A stretch of DNA of 64,000 nucleotides from Archivesica marissinica (GCA_014843695.1 CM026386.1:88059293-88123292); one strand, 5' to 3'; positions 1 through 11,638 are shown, numbered from the stretch's first letter. Made by a program: numbers and translations. The notes: generated from the letters alone by a model not told the origin.

Positions 1-195
1 CCAATTCTTATTAACAATTATGTGAATATACCATTTCAATAAGTTGTCTGCAATGGGATACCTTGGTGGGACGGAAACATTGAGGGGGGGGGGTCAGTCC
101 TCTCAATTATTTCCCCTTTTTATTCATAATTTTGGGCGTCCTATATGTCGATGTCCGTTTAATGAAATCACTGAATATATACATTTGTTTCTCAG

Positions 196-549
196 GTTTG
201 ATGCTGACTATCCTGGCACAGTGTTTGTCAAGAATGACCCGGACGCAGAGGAGGTGGCCTTTCGAGTACTGCTGCCAAATACAATTTTCCGGATGGAGAG
301 GCTCCAGGGATCTAACCCCCAGGACTCCCCCTTCAGAGGCAGCAGTACCTCTATAAATCAATAAGAGAATATGTAAACAATCCATATAAAGATAGTGTGT
401 GTCGAAGACCAGATGTAATGCCACCAGATGATTCGGATGGCGAAGGTCTGGTTACTTGTGGTCGTGGAAGCAGGCGTGGCCGCGGGCGTGGCTGTGCGTG
501 TGGTCGTGGGAAGATGACAATGAGTGCACACAGTTGTAGCCCTCATTAG
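196..549 (+). pseudogene. Last exon of unrecognised gene, A1 copy (frameshifted)
   Basis: A splice-acceptor-like tract (tttgtttctcag) precedes an acidic reading frame, FDADYPGTVFVKNDPDAEEV, continuing to RVLLPNT. A one-base deletion relative to A2 and A3 then shifts the frame near 282. In the ancestral frame a TAA follows (after the residues EAPGI). The same frame stays open beyond it through a segment with QRQQYLYKSIREYVNNPYKD and an Arg/Gly-rich tail. A1 has a 12-base in-frame insertion in this tail relative to A2, which favours past coding use. I do not recognise the family. Either the TAA is the true end and the rest is 3' UTR, or all copies descend from an already broken gene. Confidence 0.5.
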
Positions 550-740
550 ACTCTGACAATATCTGGACAACACCTATGATGATGATGATAGTGCATATGA
601 AATGTACATGTGAATGAATCGTAAACATTGATTATGGAGATTTGTTTGAACATAATCCTGGAAAATGTTGAAAACCCTGAACATTTGAATTTTTTTTTTT
701 TGTATGTTACCATGTAAATATTTTGATGAAATTTTGTGTA

Positions 741-746
741 AATAAA
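741..746 (+). promoter_or_regulatory. Poly(A) signal AATAAA, A1 copy
   Basis: AATAAA is followed by a GT-rich tract (ggttgtgtatgaat), as expected of a cleavage and polyadenylation site. It is conserved at 12930-12935 and 45056-45061 in the other copies and lies about 190 bases after the RGG-like reading frame. Confidence 0.55.
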
Positions 747-1004
747 GGTTGTGTATGAATATATATATGCTTCAAATTTCATTTTCATTATACTTATAGT
801 AATGTGCGTTGCTAAGGAGATTATTTTGGCAACTTTAACCTCGATGTTGGGACTGTATTCATATTTCTGAAGCCGTAGCTATTGCAACTTAAAAAGTCCA
901 TATCTGTGTCAGTATAACAAAAATGTATGCATCATTGGAAAGCTAATGCATTGCTCTTTTAGATGAAAAATACCCATGATTTTGTAATGGAGGGTCACAT
1001 TATA

Positions 1005-1825
1005 GTTAACAAATAGTTTATCATTTAAATGAGTGTTATTGAATTTCCAATATCCTGGCCCTCTCTTATTATGTTTTATTATTTTGAGGGAGATTGCTTG
1101 GTGGTCAGTGTATTTAATACATGCCGGTCTGATATCAGTACTGAATATATTAGGGACTATGTTATCTTCTAATAACCAATAATCTATTCTGCTTTTTTCA
1201 ATTCCATTTTTTCGACGCCATGTAAATTGTGATTTAGTTGCATTTAATTCTCTGCATATATCACCTAATTTGTAGCTATTAATTAGCTTTGGTAAAGATT
1301 TAACTGTTTTGTGTTTTGTACTCTTATTGTTGTCTGGCTGTCAACAGATTCTATCTAAATGTCCTAATGTTTCATTATAGTCCCCTCCGATTACCTTGAA
1401 CCCTGTGACGTGTTCATCTATGATTGCATTTATTTTATTAAAAAAGATATGTCTATTATTGAAGTCGTTGTTTGCATATATATTCATGAGACTATAAGAT
1501 ACTTCTTCAATATCAATATTTAATAAGATATACCGACCATTTTCATCCGCAATAATTGTCTTGATAGCACAAATGTTATCGAATGATTTGAAAATGAAAA
1601 TAGAACAACCTCTACTTACAATATTTCCGTAAGAATTATATAGGGACCATTTGTCGAAGTCTTTTATTAAACCTTTTGAAATATCCTCTGTGAAATGAGA
1701 TTCTTGTGCAAAAAATATATCGACCTTCTGTTGTAGTAAATTTTCATTAAGACGCATGCGTTTGCCTCTGTCACGAAGGCCCTGGCAATTCAGGGATAAA
1801 ACATGGAAATGCGTGGTCATTTGAT
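1005..1825 (-). pseudogene. LINE ORF2 endonuclease (EEP/APE-like) domain, broken
   Basis: The N-terminal apurinic-type endonuclease of ORF2. The frame starts at MTTHFHVLSLNCQGLRDRG (N in the LNCQG strand), carries the catalytic Glu in AQESHF, and has GGDYNETLG, the expected catalytic Asp/Asn motif. It breaks at about 1341 (stop after LDRIC). On the far side, in another frame, the C-terminal part is recognisable: RIDYWLLED, then TDHQAISLK (the Asp-His pair) and GPGYWKFN. The sequence ends right after that. About 975 bases separate it from ORF1. In A2 part of this spacer is deleted. Confidence 0.78.
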
Positions 1826-2799
1826 ATAAACCGCTAACAAAGTACAATATGTTTCAAATACGGAATTAGCGTGAGAAATACCGTGCAAGTTATATCACAT
1901 GTGGTCAACGCAATATAAGAATACACAAAAACATAATCCGCTTTCGAGGATATACGATCATACCATGTACCGTTATTTTGCTTACTGGTCAATATATGTA
2001 GGTCAATGATGAGCCCCCAATTAACATACTTCGATAAGTCTCAATATTTAGCAATAATTATGTAACAATTAAACATATTTACATATACATCTATAATACC
2101 TTCAGTCTTTCAGAAGTGTTCCGCACAAAATGTACTACTATATATATATAATTTATATACATGCTGTATATCGTATCATATAATTATATTTAAGATTCTT
2201 AAATACGTTAGCGTCTCGGACATAATTATATATCATATCACTAAGTAGTAAATATGTTGGCCAGTAAATGTTATTCGATGATACGCTGTTGAGTAGCATA
2301 GAGAAGTAATATTCTGGAAGTCTACATTTTTTAACAATATGTAGCAAGTGCCCATGTATACATATCATATACATTTTGTACGCTCCATACCTAAGTATTC
2401 CAGAAATACCATATAAAGTGTATTGTCATTACAGGTTGCATACATGCGCCATTTATACATTGTGTCATATAATTATTTTTTATTATTAGTTATGTCAAGT
2501 AGTGAAGCTATTTACTAATAAATATAGGTCAGTGATAAGTCTTTCTCGTGACATGATAAAGTTAATGTGCATAATAATACAATAGTGTTGTACTAAATGA
2601 ACAAGCGCATTTAGCAACATTCTAACACATACAATATCCTCGGATTCAACTAGCATATGAGCAGATTGCATACTTTCATGTACACTTTTTTAATACTTTG
2701 TTAGATATGTTCCTCTCCTTTCGGTGGAGAGTTAGAGCAAATCGCAAATTCTGGTTCAAAGTCCATTCGGCCCAGTGTTATATGTATTGTGAGATGGCA

Positions 2800-3900
2800 T
2801 TACTTCACTTCGTCAGTATTGCGCAACTTCTTAATGTTGTCATGCATCACTTCCACAGGTGTAGGTGGCGATCGTATGACTGACCTACTTCGCCGTTTGT
2901 TTGGTGTATCTATTCCGATGTGATTGACGAAACGTTCAATGGATGCTTGCCCCACAATTTGGTCTGATTTTCTCGGATTTCTCCGATGAGCACGTTTTGG
3001 CGATTTGATCTGAGGCACAGCATGGGGTTTGGTAGACCATTCTTTTTCTATTGGTTTATCATTGATATTGCCATCTGTTACCTGAGGTCCTCGGGCGCCT
3101 TCCTTGTCGTTACTAGATGAGCGTATATCATCTTCTGGGGCTTCGGAGGTCTCCGGAGGGGACTCGAAATCAGTGTCTGACTGACCATTGTCAATATCGC
3201 ACTCGCCCTTTTTGTGTCCATATTGACCACACTGGATACATGTCCAGTCATTTTGGCAGGACGATACATGGTGTCCTGGTTCAAGGCATTTTGAGCACTT
3301 CACAGTTTTAATTATTTGGTTCCTGTGTATTACCTTAGCTTTGAACTGGCCAAAAGTCATAAACCTGTTTAGTGGTGTATTCAGTGTTGATTCTTTTATT
3401 ACGATCAAACGATCACAGGTTTCGCAATTCGTTAGTTTATTGTTTATTCGGAGCTTCTCTCGAGTCGCGGAAATAACATCTAGGCCTTTCAGGATGAATA
3501 CCCGTGTTATGATCCCATCGTCCGCTGAAAGTGGTATATCTTGTACACGAACACGAACAGTGTTCTCGCCATCAAATCTAAACGGGTTTGTACTCAATAT
3601 TGGGAGGGTCCTTCCCCTTAGGGTTACCCCTTTCGTAATTAGGGCAACTTTGTCTTCAATGTCGTCTACGTATATTCTCCACATACCTCGAACCTTTTGA
3701 AGGCCTGTAATATGGGTTGCATCTATTGTTTAAGATAAACTTTTATAAAGTTCTTCATGTTTTAACCACATGTGTGGCGTCGGTTTCACTGACCCAAACA
3801 GTTCGTTTTCTCTGAAGAATGCGAGAGGGACGCCATTTTGTTTTTCAGATAGTGAACTTTCACTTACTTGTGTCTCTGTAATTACAACTGTTCCGTCCAT
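2800..3900 (-). pseudogene. LINE ORF1 (RRM-like plus two CCHC knuckles), one stop
   Basis: Nucleic-acid-binding ORF1 product of the LINE. Read from the Met at 3900 it spans 367 codons with one internal TAA at 3730-3732 (after YKSLS). The N-terminal third is an RRM/gag-like fold (for example MWRIYVDDIEDKVALITKG and a VRVQDIP strand). Two CCHC zinc knuckles follow, CSKCLEPGHHVSSC and CIQCGQYGHKKGEC, and then a Ser/Pro/Lys-rich tail. The A2 copy has no stop here but has one elsewhere. Differences between the copies look mostly amino-acid changing, so neither copy seems constrained. Confidence 0.8.
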
Positions 3901-4050
3901 ATTTATATTTTTATCCGTTTTATTTTATGTATACTTATATAGCTTTTATCCATACAAAGAAACTTGCACGATAGTCCTATATTTATATTTTTATAAACTG
4001 TTTTTATCTCGACTCAAGAAAAACACTCCCATAGCTTGTGTCGCTTGTGT

Positions 4051-5064
4051 CGCTAACTATCATGGTAGCGATAGGGCAAACTGGTGCGGTTAGCATGTAC
4101 TCTTAGACAAACATCATGGTAGCGATAGGGCAAACTGGTGCGGTCAGCATGTACTCTTAGACAACTATCATGGTAGCGATAGGGCAAACTGGTGCGGTCA
4201 GCATGTACTCTTAGACAACTATCATGGTAGCGATAGGGCAAACTGTTGCGATCAGCATGTACTCTTAGACAAATATCATGGTAGCGATAGGGTAAACTGG
4301 TGCGATCAGCATGTACTCTTAGACAAATATCATGGTAGCGATAGGGCAAACTGGTGCGGTCAGCATGTACTCTTAGACAAATATCATGGTAGCGATAGGG
4401 CAAACTGGTGCGATCAGCATGTACTCTTAGACAAATATCATGGTAGCGATAGGGCAAACTGGTGCGATCAGCATGTACTCTTAGACAAATATCATGGTAG
4501 CGATAGGGCAAACTGGTGCGATCAGCATGTACTCTTAGAAAATATCATGGTAGCGATAGACCAAACTGGTGCGATCAGCATGTACTCCTAGACAAATATC
4601 ATGGTAGCGATAGGGCAAACTGGTGCGGTCAGCATGTACTCTTAGACAAATATCATGGTAGCGATAGGGCAAACTGGTGCGGTCAGCATGTACTCTTAGA
4701 CAAATATCATGGTAGCGATAGGGCAAACTGGTGCGGTCAGCATGTACTCTTAGACAACTATCATGGTAGCGATAGGGCAAACTGGTGCGATCAGCATGTA
4801 CTCTTAGACAAATATCATGGTAGCGATAGGGCAAACTGGTGCGGTCAGCATGTACTCTTAGACAAATATCATGGTAGCGATAGGGCAAACTGGTGCGGTC
4901 AGCATGTACTCTTAGACAAATATCATGGTAGCGATAGGGCAAACTGGTGCGATCAGCATGTACTCTTAGACAAATATCATGTTAGCGATAGGGCAAACTG
5001 GTGCGATCAGCATGTACTCTTAGACAACTATCATGGTAGCGATAGGCCAAACTTGTGCGATTAA
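4051..5064. repeat. 54-bp minisatellite upstream of LINE (A1), about 19 units
   Basis: Units contain atcatggtagcgataggg, then caaactggtgcg, then (a/g)tcagcatgtactcttagac. Period 54 is a multiple of three, so both strands stay open and give fictitious 18-residue repeat proteins. The array lies immediately 5' of the minus-strand LINE, separated from its ORF1 Met by only about 150 bases. That is where some LINE families carry tandem promoter monomers. The A2 array has similar length but a different unit order. Confidence 0.9.
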
Positions 5065-5815
5065 ATGTGGAGAAATGTGTGTTCATATAGTACGTACAAA
5101 TACATAGAACAAAGCTAGGTGGCTTTATCACACATACGATACTGAAGACGGGAACTAATGCTGTAATACTGTATACTTGTTTCGTGATATCTTCTATCGG
5201 TAGCTTTCATTGCTTCACTTCTTTCATTTATTCACGTGATACACATAACTCTCTGAAAGCATCCCTCTAAAATAGCATTGTTCGCACCATTCCCGTTACT
5301 ATATGTAAGCAATATAGAGGTTTAGTCTGGTAGCAGTATATCGTTCATTTTGTTATCCATGCGTAACTATCATTATAAATAATAATAATAATGACTTTAT
5401 TTTATGAGAGAACTCATTACATTTTAACAAAAGCTAATCTACCATGCCTCGAGGTTATAAAGCGTTTCTCCTATCTCAAACTCGTTCTCAAGCTTCTGAT
5501 TGATTCAGCTGGTAGTAAAACTCATTCTCAAGCTTCTGATTGGTTCAGCTGGTAGTACAACTCAGAATCAACCAATTACATGATTAGAGCTTGAGCGTGA
5601 GATCTTAGAAACGTGTTATAACCTTGGCTACATGAGACCCTCAACATATATACAACTCAAATGCAAATGCAATCAAAAGTTAGGTATATAGGTGAAATCT
5701 GCACACTGGAATTATATAGTAATATTAAAGCTGGAAAGTAGAACAACTATATATAATATCATATGAAATATAATGATATATGGAATATATGTCTAGTAGA
5801 GTAGAAAATGGGAAT
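5065..5815 (-). repeat. Dispersed repeat with 3'-end-like features (A1 copy)
   Basis: Homologous in inverted orientation to 56633-57150. On the minus strand it contains an AATAAAGT-type poly(A) signal followed by an ATT-triplet run, like the 3' end of a transcribed or retrotransposed unit. A 181-bp MITE at 5447-5627 is inserted in it and is missing from the 56.8-kb copy. I see no protein in it. Confidence 0.7.
5447..5627. mobile_element. 181-bp hairpin MITE (A1 copy)
   Basis: Terminal inverted repeats of the AGGTTATAA…CGTTTCT type flank a longer imperfect hairpin that includes ctcaagcttctgatt and its complement. The element is bracketed by CTACCATG (5439-5446) and CTACATG (5628-5634), a probable target-site duplication. 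The inverted homolog at about 56.8 kb runs through this point without the insertion, giving an empty site. The internal ctcaagcttctgattggttcagctgg is itself tandemly doubled. Confidence 0.75.
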
Positions 5816-8388
5816 AAGACAATTTATATATATGCGTGAGATATTGAAATTGTTGATTTGTACGCTGTAGTATTGTGTTCATTATGTTGTACGCGGGATC
5901 GGTTCAGTTGGTCCTTTCCTGAGTATTTTCCCTTGGTCCTGGCTGTCGGTATATCAAACTTCATCATTGCACATAACTTAAATATATTTATCTTAGGTTC
6001 ACAGTAATTCGGGTAATGCAAATGACCCATCCTAAATCTTGTTTGTGATTCATTCACACCTAGAATTACTTGATTATGGGATAAATGATTTATTTAAGTT
6101 TCAGCGTAGCGAATTAGGGAATAAATATATGTATCCTAGGTTCAGAGTAATTCGGGTAATGGTGTGTAATCAAGTGTTGTGTTTGTATGCACGATTATTT
6201 CGTGCATTTTCGGATAGTATAAATAGTGGAATGTAGATAGTTATCTCCATTCGAAGTCGTTGTGCATTACGATACGTCATTTTATTGGCACCCGCCCACC
6301 CACCCTGAAATGAATACGTCAATCTCGAAAGATTAAGATCTCTTTTTTGATGAACATATTCACTGTTTGCAAGGGCAGTAATTGGAGTGTAATTGATCGT
6401 TGCAGATCTCGGGTACCTGGTAATTCTATTAAAATCGAAATGTATATATCGACAGGTTCGACGCCCTTTACCAGGATTGTCCAAACGTTTATATTCAGTG
6501 GTTGTTTACAAAGAGAAGAATCGTCAGAGGAATGACATCTTTATTAATGGAGGCTTAAGAAATGAATTTCGGACTTTAGCTTATGTTTTTTACTTTATCA
6601 CGCAGCCACTCTCTATTACAATGTATGTGATTTAAGTTTCTAAGACTGTTAGCTCATACAGGCTATAGTAGGTTAATCTAAGTGGCGGTACCGGTTTGCG
6701 CCAAAATTGATATAATAGATGTTAAACACTTTTTAGCCTATACAATTATTATAACATTTATCGTTATACTGCTCGTTGGGAAAGTCACGGGGCAGCAAAG
6801 AAAGCCTTTTCACACTGGATAGTTGCATGGATTCTTTCTACTTCCCCCTCCTCCTCCTCCACAAAAATGAAATAATAGAAAAAGAGATTATATTATATTA
6901 ATATAGTTAGGGGAGTGGGTTGGGGCAGCCGGCACTACGGTTTCGTATTTACGTGGCTATCTTATATCGAGATGTATACTTTTAGCACTGAGTAGGGTCA
7001 CAGGGATTCGGCACGTTTGAGGGTACTAGTATATATATTTAAGTACAGGGATTCTACTCTGTGGGATGTCAGATTTCGCATCGATCAGTAAAATGGCCCT
7101 ATCCGAAACAATTTTGTACACATCTGTCCAAATATAACGCCTATCCCGAGTCTTTATATTGTTCTTCAAATAAAACACAACTTTAAGCTGCATGCATGTA
7201 TACTTTGCAAACCGTTGCCACATATATTGGCCATAGCAGGTCACATTTCCATACTAGGACACGGGTTCTGTCAGCAACACCAAACAATCTTCGACGGGAG
7301 AGTTTTAACTGTGAATAACATTATCAATAAAATGTGTTTCTACTAACGTGTAGGTTTATTCGGCAAATATATACGTCAAAAAGAGATTTAGTAGAATATT
7401 TCAATTTGTTTTGAAAATTTCTCAAGCGGCGCAGTTCGCGTTGAATCGAGCATTCTGATTGGTTTATGATTATTCTTCATATAAAAAACAAACATCTAGT
7501 TACATTCTAATAATCCAATCAGATTAAAATTTAATTTGTGCATTGTTCAAACTATAATATTGGGAACTACAATATGCTTAGACCAAACCTGGCAAGTCAT
7601 TAGTCTGTTTATCACTGTGTTTTCATATCGTTCTATCTAATCTACTGTAGTATTGACGTAGTCAACAACACATTTCTCTAGTCTGCTGTTGGTACTTGCT
7701 ACCACAATAAGTTCACATTGCATAGTGGAGCACTGAGCAACCATACCATGTCTTCCTTTGTATGTTTCAGTAGTGACATACCACAACCCGGTCCTTCTCA
7801 AGTATATATAAAGCATTGTGGTAACTCACCAAACCCTACGCTGCTCTACACAAGTATGGGATACTGCATCACGAACATTTACGCATTTCGCAGCACACAC
7901 TTTAGTTTATTCAATACTGGGGACACTAGCCTTTTCTAATATATATATGCGCCTGCATCAGCACCAGTATGGGCCATTTCCTGGACAGGCTCCAGTGGTT
8001 ACCCTGTACTTGATGCACAAACCTCCGTAAGTAATTGCCAAGAATAGTAATGTTTGCATACATATATATACACAACTGTATCTTCTTGACCACTGGACCA
8101 CACTATTCTAACGGAGTACAGAAGATAATGACAGTTTCTTTTAAACATAATACCAGACATAATGACGTTTACATTTAACATATTGAAGTATGTACAACAC
8201 ATAAAGAAGTTTATGCAGGGCATAATGAAGGTTGTGCCGAACGTAGTGACGTCTGAATACATTTCCATATACACAACTGTATCTTATTGAACACTGAACC
8301 ACAATATTATAACATAGCGGTATTGTGGTGTTATTTTAATGTACGGTGACAGTAGTGGATTTGTTGCTAACACGTTGCTAACACGGCG
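5816..8388. other. Quiet stretch of A1
   Basis: I see no supported gene here. A 70-residue stretch near 7770-7938 follows an acceptor-like tttgtatgtttcag. However, the A1/A2 differences in it (att/acc-type and ctc/ttc changes) alter amino acids and no donor is conserved, so I do not call it an exon. A small GGAGG/CTCCTCC-rich patch (6840-6860) and several A/T runs are present. Confidence 0.6.
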
Positions 8389-8492
8389 TTAATATCTTGT
8401 AGGTCGGCAAATTGGACAGCACTGGCATGGTGGTGTGTAGGTTCTCGCACAATGCTGTTGTGTACAGAACACTGAGCTACAATCGGGTTGAA
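8389..8492 (-). CDS. Terminal exon with VWC-type half-repeat (A1 copy)
   Basis: On the minus strand an acceptor (tatatgtttcag) is followed by two bases completing a codon, then DCSSVFCTQQHC and ARTYTPPCQCCPICRPTRY and a TAA at 8389-8391. The cysteine pattern C-x4-C-x4-C-x9-CC-x2-C is identical to the exon at 56166-56258 and the units at 40241-40705, and matches the C-terminal half of von Willebrand factor C domains. Such domains occur in secreted or extracellular proteins; the product here is unknown. The A1 copy has Cys in place of the Gly before QCCP that A2 keeps, giving an odd extra cysteine. Confidence 0.65.
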
Positions 8493-8659
8493 CTGAAACA
8501 TATACATAATAGCATTGGTAATTACTGCATTAATGTGTTATATAGTTCGCTTAATGATGGATATATAAGATTTGAGAGCAGTTTGCAATATATTTGTATA
8601 TTTGAATGTGTATGGGGTATAACGTCACAACAACAGAACATGTCATAAAGCGACTCTCA

Positions 8660-9711
8660 TTGGTGGAGGAAACCTGATGTCAATCAATAATTATTACTAT
8701 ACAAGTACCATTGCAATAGGGAAACCCCTGATGTCAATCCAATAATTAATTACTATACAAGTACCACATTGCAATAGGGAAACCCCTGATGTCAATCCAA
8801 TAATTAATTACTATGTTGTGGGTGTGTTTTTTTTTGTTTGTGGTGTGTTTTTTTTACAAGTATCACATTGCAATAGGGAAACCCCTGATGTCAATCCAAT
8901 AATTAATTACTATACAAGTACCACATTGCAATAGGGAAACCCCTGATGACAATCCAATAATTAATTACTATACAAGTATCACATTGCAATAGGGAAAACC
9001 CCTGATGTCAATCCAGTAATTAATTACTATACAAGTATCACATTGCAATAGGGAAAACCCCTGATGTCAATCCAGTAATTAATTACTATACAAGTATCAC
9101 ATTGCAATAGGGAAAACCCCTGATGTCAATCCAGTAATTAATTACTATACAAGTATCACATTGTATAGGGAAAACCCCTGATGTCAATCCAATAATTATT
9201 ACTATACAAGTATCACATTGCAATAGGGAAAACCCCTGATGTCAATCCAGTAATTAATTACTATACAAGTATCACATTGCAATAGGGAAAACCCCTGATG
9301 TCAATCCAGTAATTAATTACTATTCAAGTATCACATTGCAATAGGGAAAACCCCTGATGTTAATCCAGTAATTAATTACTATACAAGTATCACATTGCAA
9401 TAGGGAAAACCCCTGATGTCAATCCAATAATTAATTCCTATACAAGTATCACATTGCAATAGGGAAACCCCTGATGTAAATCCGATAATTAATTACTATA
9501 CAAGTACCACATTGCAATAGGGAAAACCCATGATGTCAATCCAATAATTAATTCCTATATAAATACCACATTGCAATAGGGAAAACCCCTGATGTCAATC
9601 CAATAATTAATTACTATACAAGTACCACATTGCAATAGGGAAAACCCCTGATGTCAATCCAATAATTAATTACTATTCAAGTACCACATTGCAATAGGGA
9701 AAACCCCTGAT
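8660..9711. repeat. 59-bp minisatellite (A1), at least 18 units, into a gap
   Basis: Unit: caatagggaaaacccctgat, gtcaatccaataattaatta, ctatacaagtaccacattg. Early units are 58 bp (one A fewer). A GT/T-rich insertion (8816-8855) interrupts the third unit. The array runs into the 1000-N gap, so its true length is unknown. The same array is at 52480-53880. Confidence 0.93.
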
Positions 9712-10711
9712 NNNNNNNNNNNNNNNNNNNNNNNNNNNNNNNNNNNNNNNNNNNNNNNNNNNNNNNNNNNNNNNNNNNNNNNNNNNNNNNNNNNNNNNNN
9801 NNNNNNNNNNNNNNNNNNNNNNNNNNNNNNNNNNNNNNNNNNNNNNNNNNNNNNNNNNNNNNNNNNNNNNNNNNNNNNNNNNNNNNNNNNNNNNNNNNNN
9901 NNNNNNNNNNNNNNNNNNNNNNNNNNNNNNNNNNNNNNNNNNNNNNNNNNNNNNNNNNNNNNNNNNNNNNNNNNNNNNNNNNNNNNNNNNNNNNNNNNNN
10001 NNNNNNNNNNNNNNNNNNNNNNNNNNNNNNNNNNNNNNNNNNNNNNNNNNNNNNNNNNNNNNNNNNNNNNNNNNNNNNNNNNNNNNNNNNNNNNNNNNNN
10101 NNNNNNNNNNNNNNNNNNNNNNNNNNNNNNNNNNNNNNNNNNNNNNNNNNNNNNNNNNNNNNNNNNNNNNNNNNNNNNNNNNNNNNNNNNNNNNNNNNNN
10201 NNNNNNNNNNNNNNNNNNNNNNNNNNNNNNNNNNNNNNNNNNNNNNNNNNNNNNNNNNNNNNNNNNNNNNNNNNNNNNNNNNNNNNNNNNNNNNNNNNNN
10301 NNNNNNNNNNNNNNNNNNNNNNNNNNNNNNNNNNNNNNNNNNNNNNNNNNNNNNNNNNNNNNNNNNNNNNNNNNNNNNNNNNNNNNNNNNNNNNNNNNNN
10401 NNNNNNNNNNNNNNNNNNNNNNNNNNNNNNNNNNNNNNNNNNNNNNNNNNNNNNNNNNNNNNNNNNNNNNNNNNNNNNNNNNNNNNNNNNNNNNNNNNNN
10501 NNNNNNNNNNNNNNNNNNNNNNNNNNNNNNNNNNNNNNNNNNNNNNNNNNNNNNNNNNNNNNNNNNNNNNNNNNNNNNNNNNNNNNNNNNNNNNNNNNNN
10601 NNNNNNNNNNNNNNNNNNNNNNNNNNNNNNNNNNNNNNNNNNNNNNNNNNNNNNNNNNNNNNNNNNNNNNNNNNNNNNNNNNNNNNNNNNNNNNNNNNNN
10701 NNNNNNNNNNN
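9712..10711. other. Assembly gap of 1000 N
   Basis: Exactly 1000 unknown bases. It starts inside a minisatellite, so it is probably a placeholder over a collapsed array. Confidence 0.99.
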
Positions 10712-10804
10712 TAAACCCTAAACGAACTTTGTTTTGACAAAGTTATGCAGAATGACGCTGTGATACAGAGTATGCGATGTGCACAGGCGAGAATTTCGAG
10801 TCAG
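10712..10804 (+). CDS. Putative exon fragment beside the gap
   Basis: Only one frame is open from the gap edge to a good donor (cag|gtgagt at 10805): residues LNELCFDKVMQ and NDAVIQSMRCAQARISSQ. The start is lost in the gap. The frame ends in phase 0, which does not fit the next candidate exon (phase 1). Either an exon is missing, or one of the two calls is wrong. Confidence 0.3.
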
Positions 10805-10873
10805 GTGAGTTTTATTAGACATTGTTTGAGGCTTTTGCTAGATATGTGAATGTTCCATTTATTATTTTAACAG

Positions 10874-10988
10874 GCTATTGTGATGGTCGAGTAGCGACCG
10901 TCCCTATGGACCCGAGTAACCTGAATCATTTCGCTTCCTGGTTTCGATTTGATACCATTGGGTTAGCACAATGGAAATTAAGAAAAAG
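10874..10988 (+). CDS. Putative internal exon, unrecognised gene
   Basis: The acceptor attattttaacag is followed by a phase-1 open frame: YCDGRVATVPMDPSNLNHF, then ASWFRFDTIGLAQWKLRK. A gtagtg donor follows an AAAAAG stretch. It ends in phase 2, which matches the start phase of the exon at 11639. If the donor is not used, TAG follows two bases later. The family is not recognised. Confidence 0.42.
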
Positions 10989-11436
10989 GTAGTGGATTGG
11001 ATCAGGTGTGTTAGTACAGAATGTGTGTGGGTTTGTTAAACATGTCTAACCTATTTGGTATGGAAGTGAATCAGTATGGGGGAGGGCTGCAAAAAATGTA
11101 CTGGGAACCGGGGTATGGAAACTATGAATGTAGGCTGGTCTATACAGCCAGTATATATGGAAGAGAGACACATAGAGGGGGGTGTGAATAATGTCGGAGG
11201 GAGGTGCCATCTGCCACAAATCTCAGGGTGAGGGTCGCCGTAAGGTTTAGTGCAAGGGAGTGATATTGATGGTAAACACGGCATCAATGCATGATGTATG
11301 TGCTGATTGAGCTTATTTACCCTCGCCTCCGGCGAACCATGTGGACTAGCGTTATATGTTTCTGTGGAATTCTTATTTATAGTTTATCGATACATAATTA
11401 TATAATGTGTACCGGTATGTATGTTCCGCTAATGAC

Positions 11437-11592
11437 AAACCCTGGGGACCTAGACATATTTTCCTGTGCAGTCTTTATCGACGCAAAGCGGTTAACCAAT
11501 ACTAAGCCAATGTGTGTGAGGTGCCTTGTTCAATATGTGGCCTGACCGAGTATCGAACCCGGGATACACCTCTGAACCACGGATGCATCACC
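11437..11592 (-). mobile_element. SINE, tRNA-Pro-like family (intronic copy)
   Basis: Shares the body (tactaagccaatgtgtgtga, then ggtgcct) and head (cctgaccgagtatcgaaccc, minus-strand B box) with the copy at 42886-43078. The head here is shortened. It lies between two candidate exons. Confidence 0.7.
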
Positions 11593-11638
11593 GAACGTAT
11601 TTCATTGGAAATTATTAATAATATTGCTCTACTTTCAG

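Larger units (their letters stand above)
1005..3900 (-). mobile_element. 3'-truncated Tx1/L1-like LINE fragment (A1 copy)
   Basis: A minus-strand non-LTR retrotransposon consisting of ORF1 followed by the endonuclease domain of ORF2. There is no reverse transcriptase: similarity to A3 resumes exactly where the endonuclease C-terminal linker ends, at the shared word ggagggtcaca. LINEs made by target-primed reverse transcription normally lose the 5' end, so loss of the 3' end is unusual here. The same truncation is present in A2, so it predates the duplication. A 54-bp minisatellite sits directly 5' of ORF1. Confidence 0.8.
1..9711 (+). repeat. Segmental duplication unit A1 (copy of A2)
   Basis: This stretch reappears, collinear and with only scattered differences, at 44329-53880. 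Examples are 1-1000 against 44329-45330, 2200-5064 against 46150-48999, and 5816-8650 against 49740-52463. The offset puts the left end of A1 about 216 bases outside the window. The right end disappears into the N gap. Indels against A2 include about 370 bases at 1826-2196 and about 137 bases near 6014-6150, both present here and absent from A2. The second is bounded by a direct repeat (taggttcacagtaattcggg or a close variant), so A2 probably lost it by slippage or recombination. The unit is a mosaic of gene ends and mobile elements rather than a single transposon. Confidence 0.93.

Noticed and set aside
4051..5064. Open frames of 18-residue repeats on both strands (KYHGSDRANWCGQHVLLD and a RYHDICLRVHADRTSLPY type)
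   Set aside because: They arise only because the period (54) is divisible by three. Both strands are equally open, there is no start context or splice signal, and the array sits 5' of a LINE. The same applies to 47990-48999.
7768..8030. Candidate exon after tttgtatgtttcag in A1
   Set aside because: A1/A2 differences change amino acids, the possible donor (ctcc|gtaagt) is destroyed in A2, and no homology is recognised.
9673..10740. 355-codon ORF across the first gap
   Set aside because: Almost entirely N. The same goes for the two ORFs across 39241-40240.
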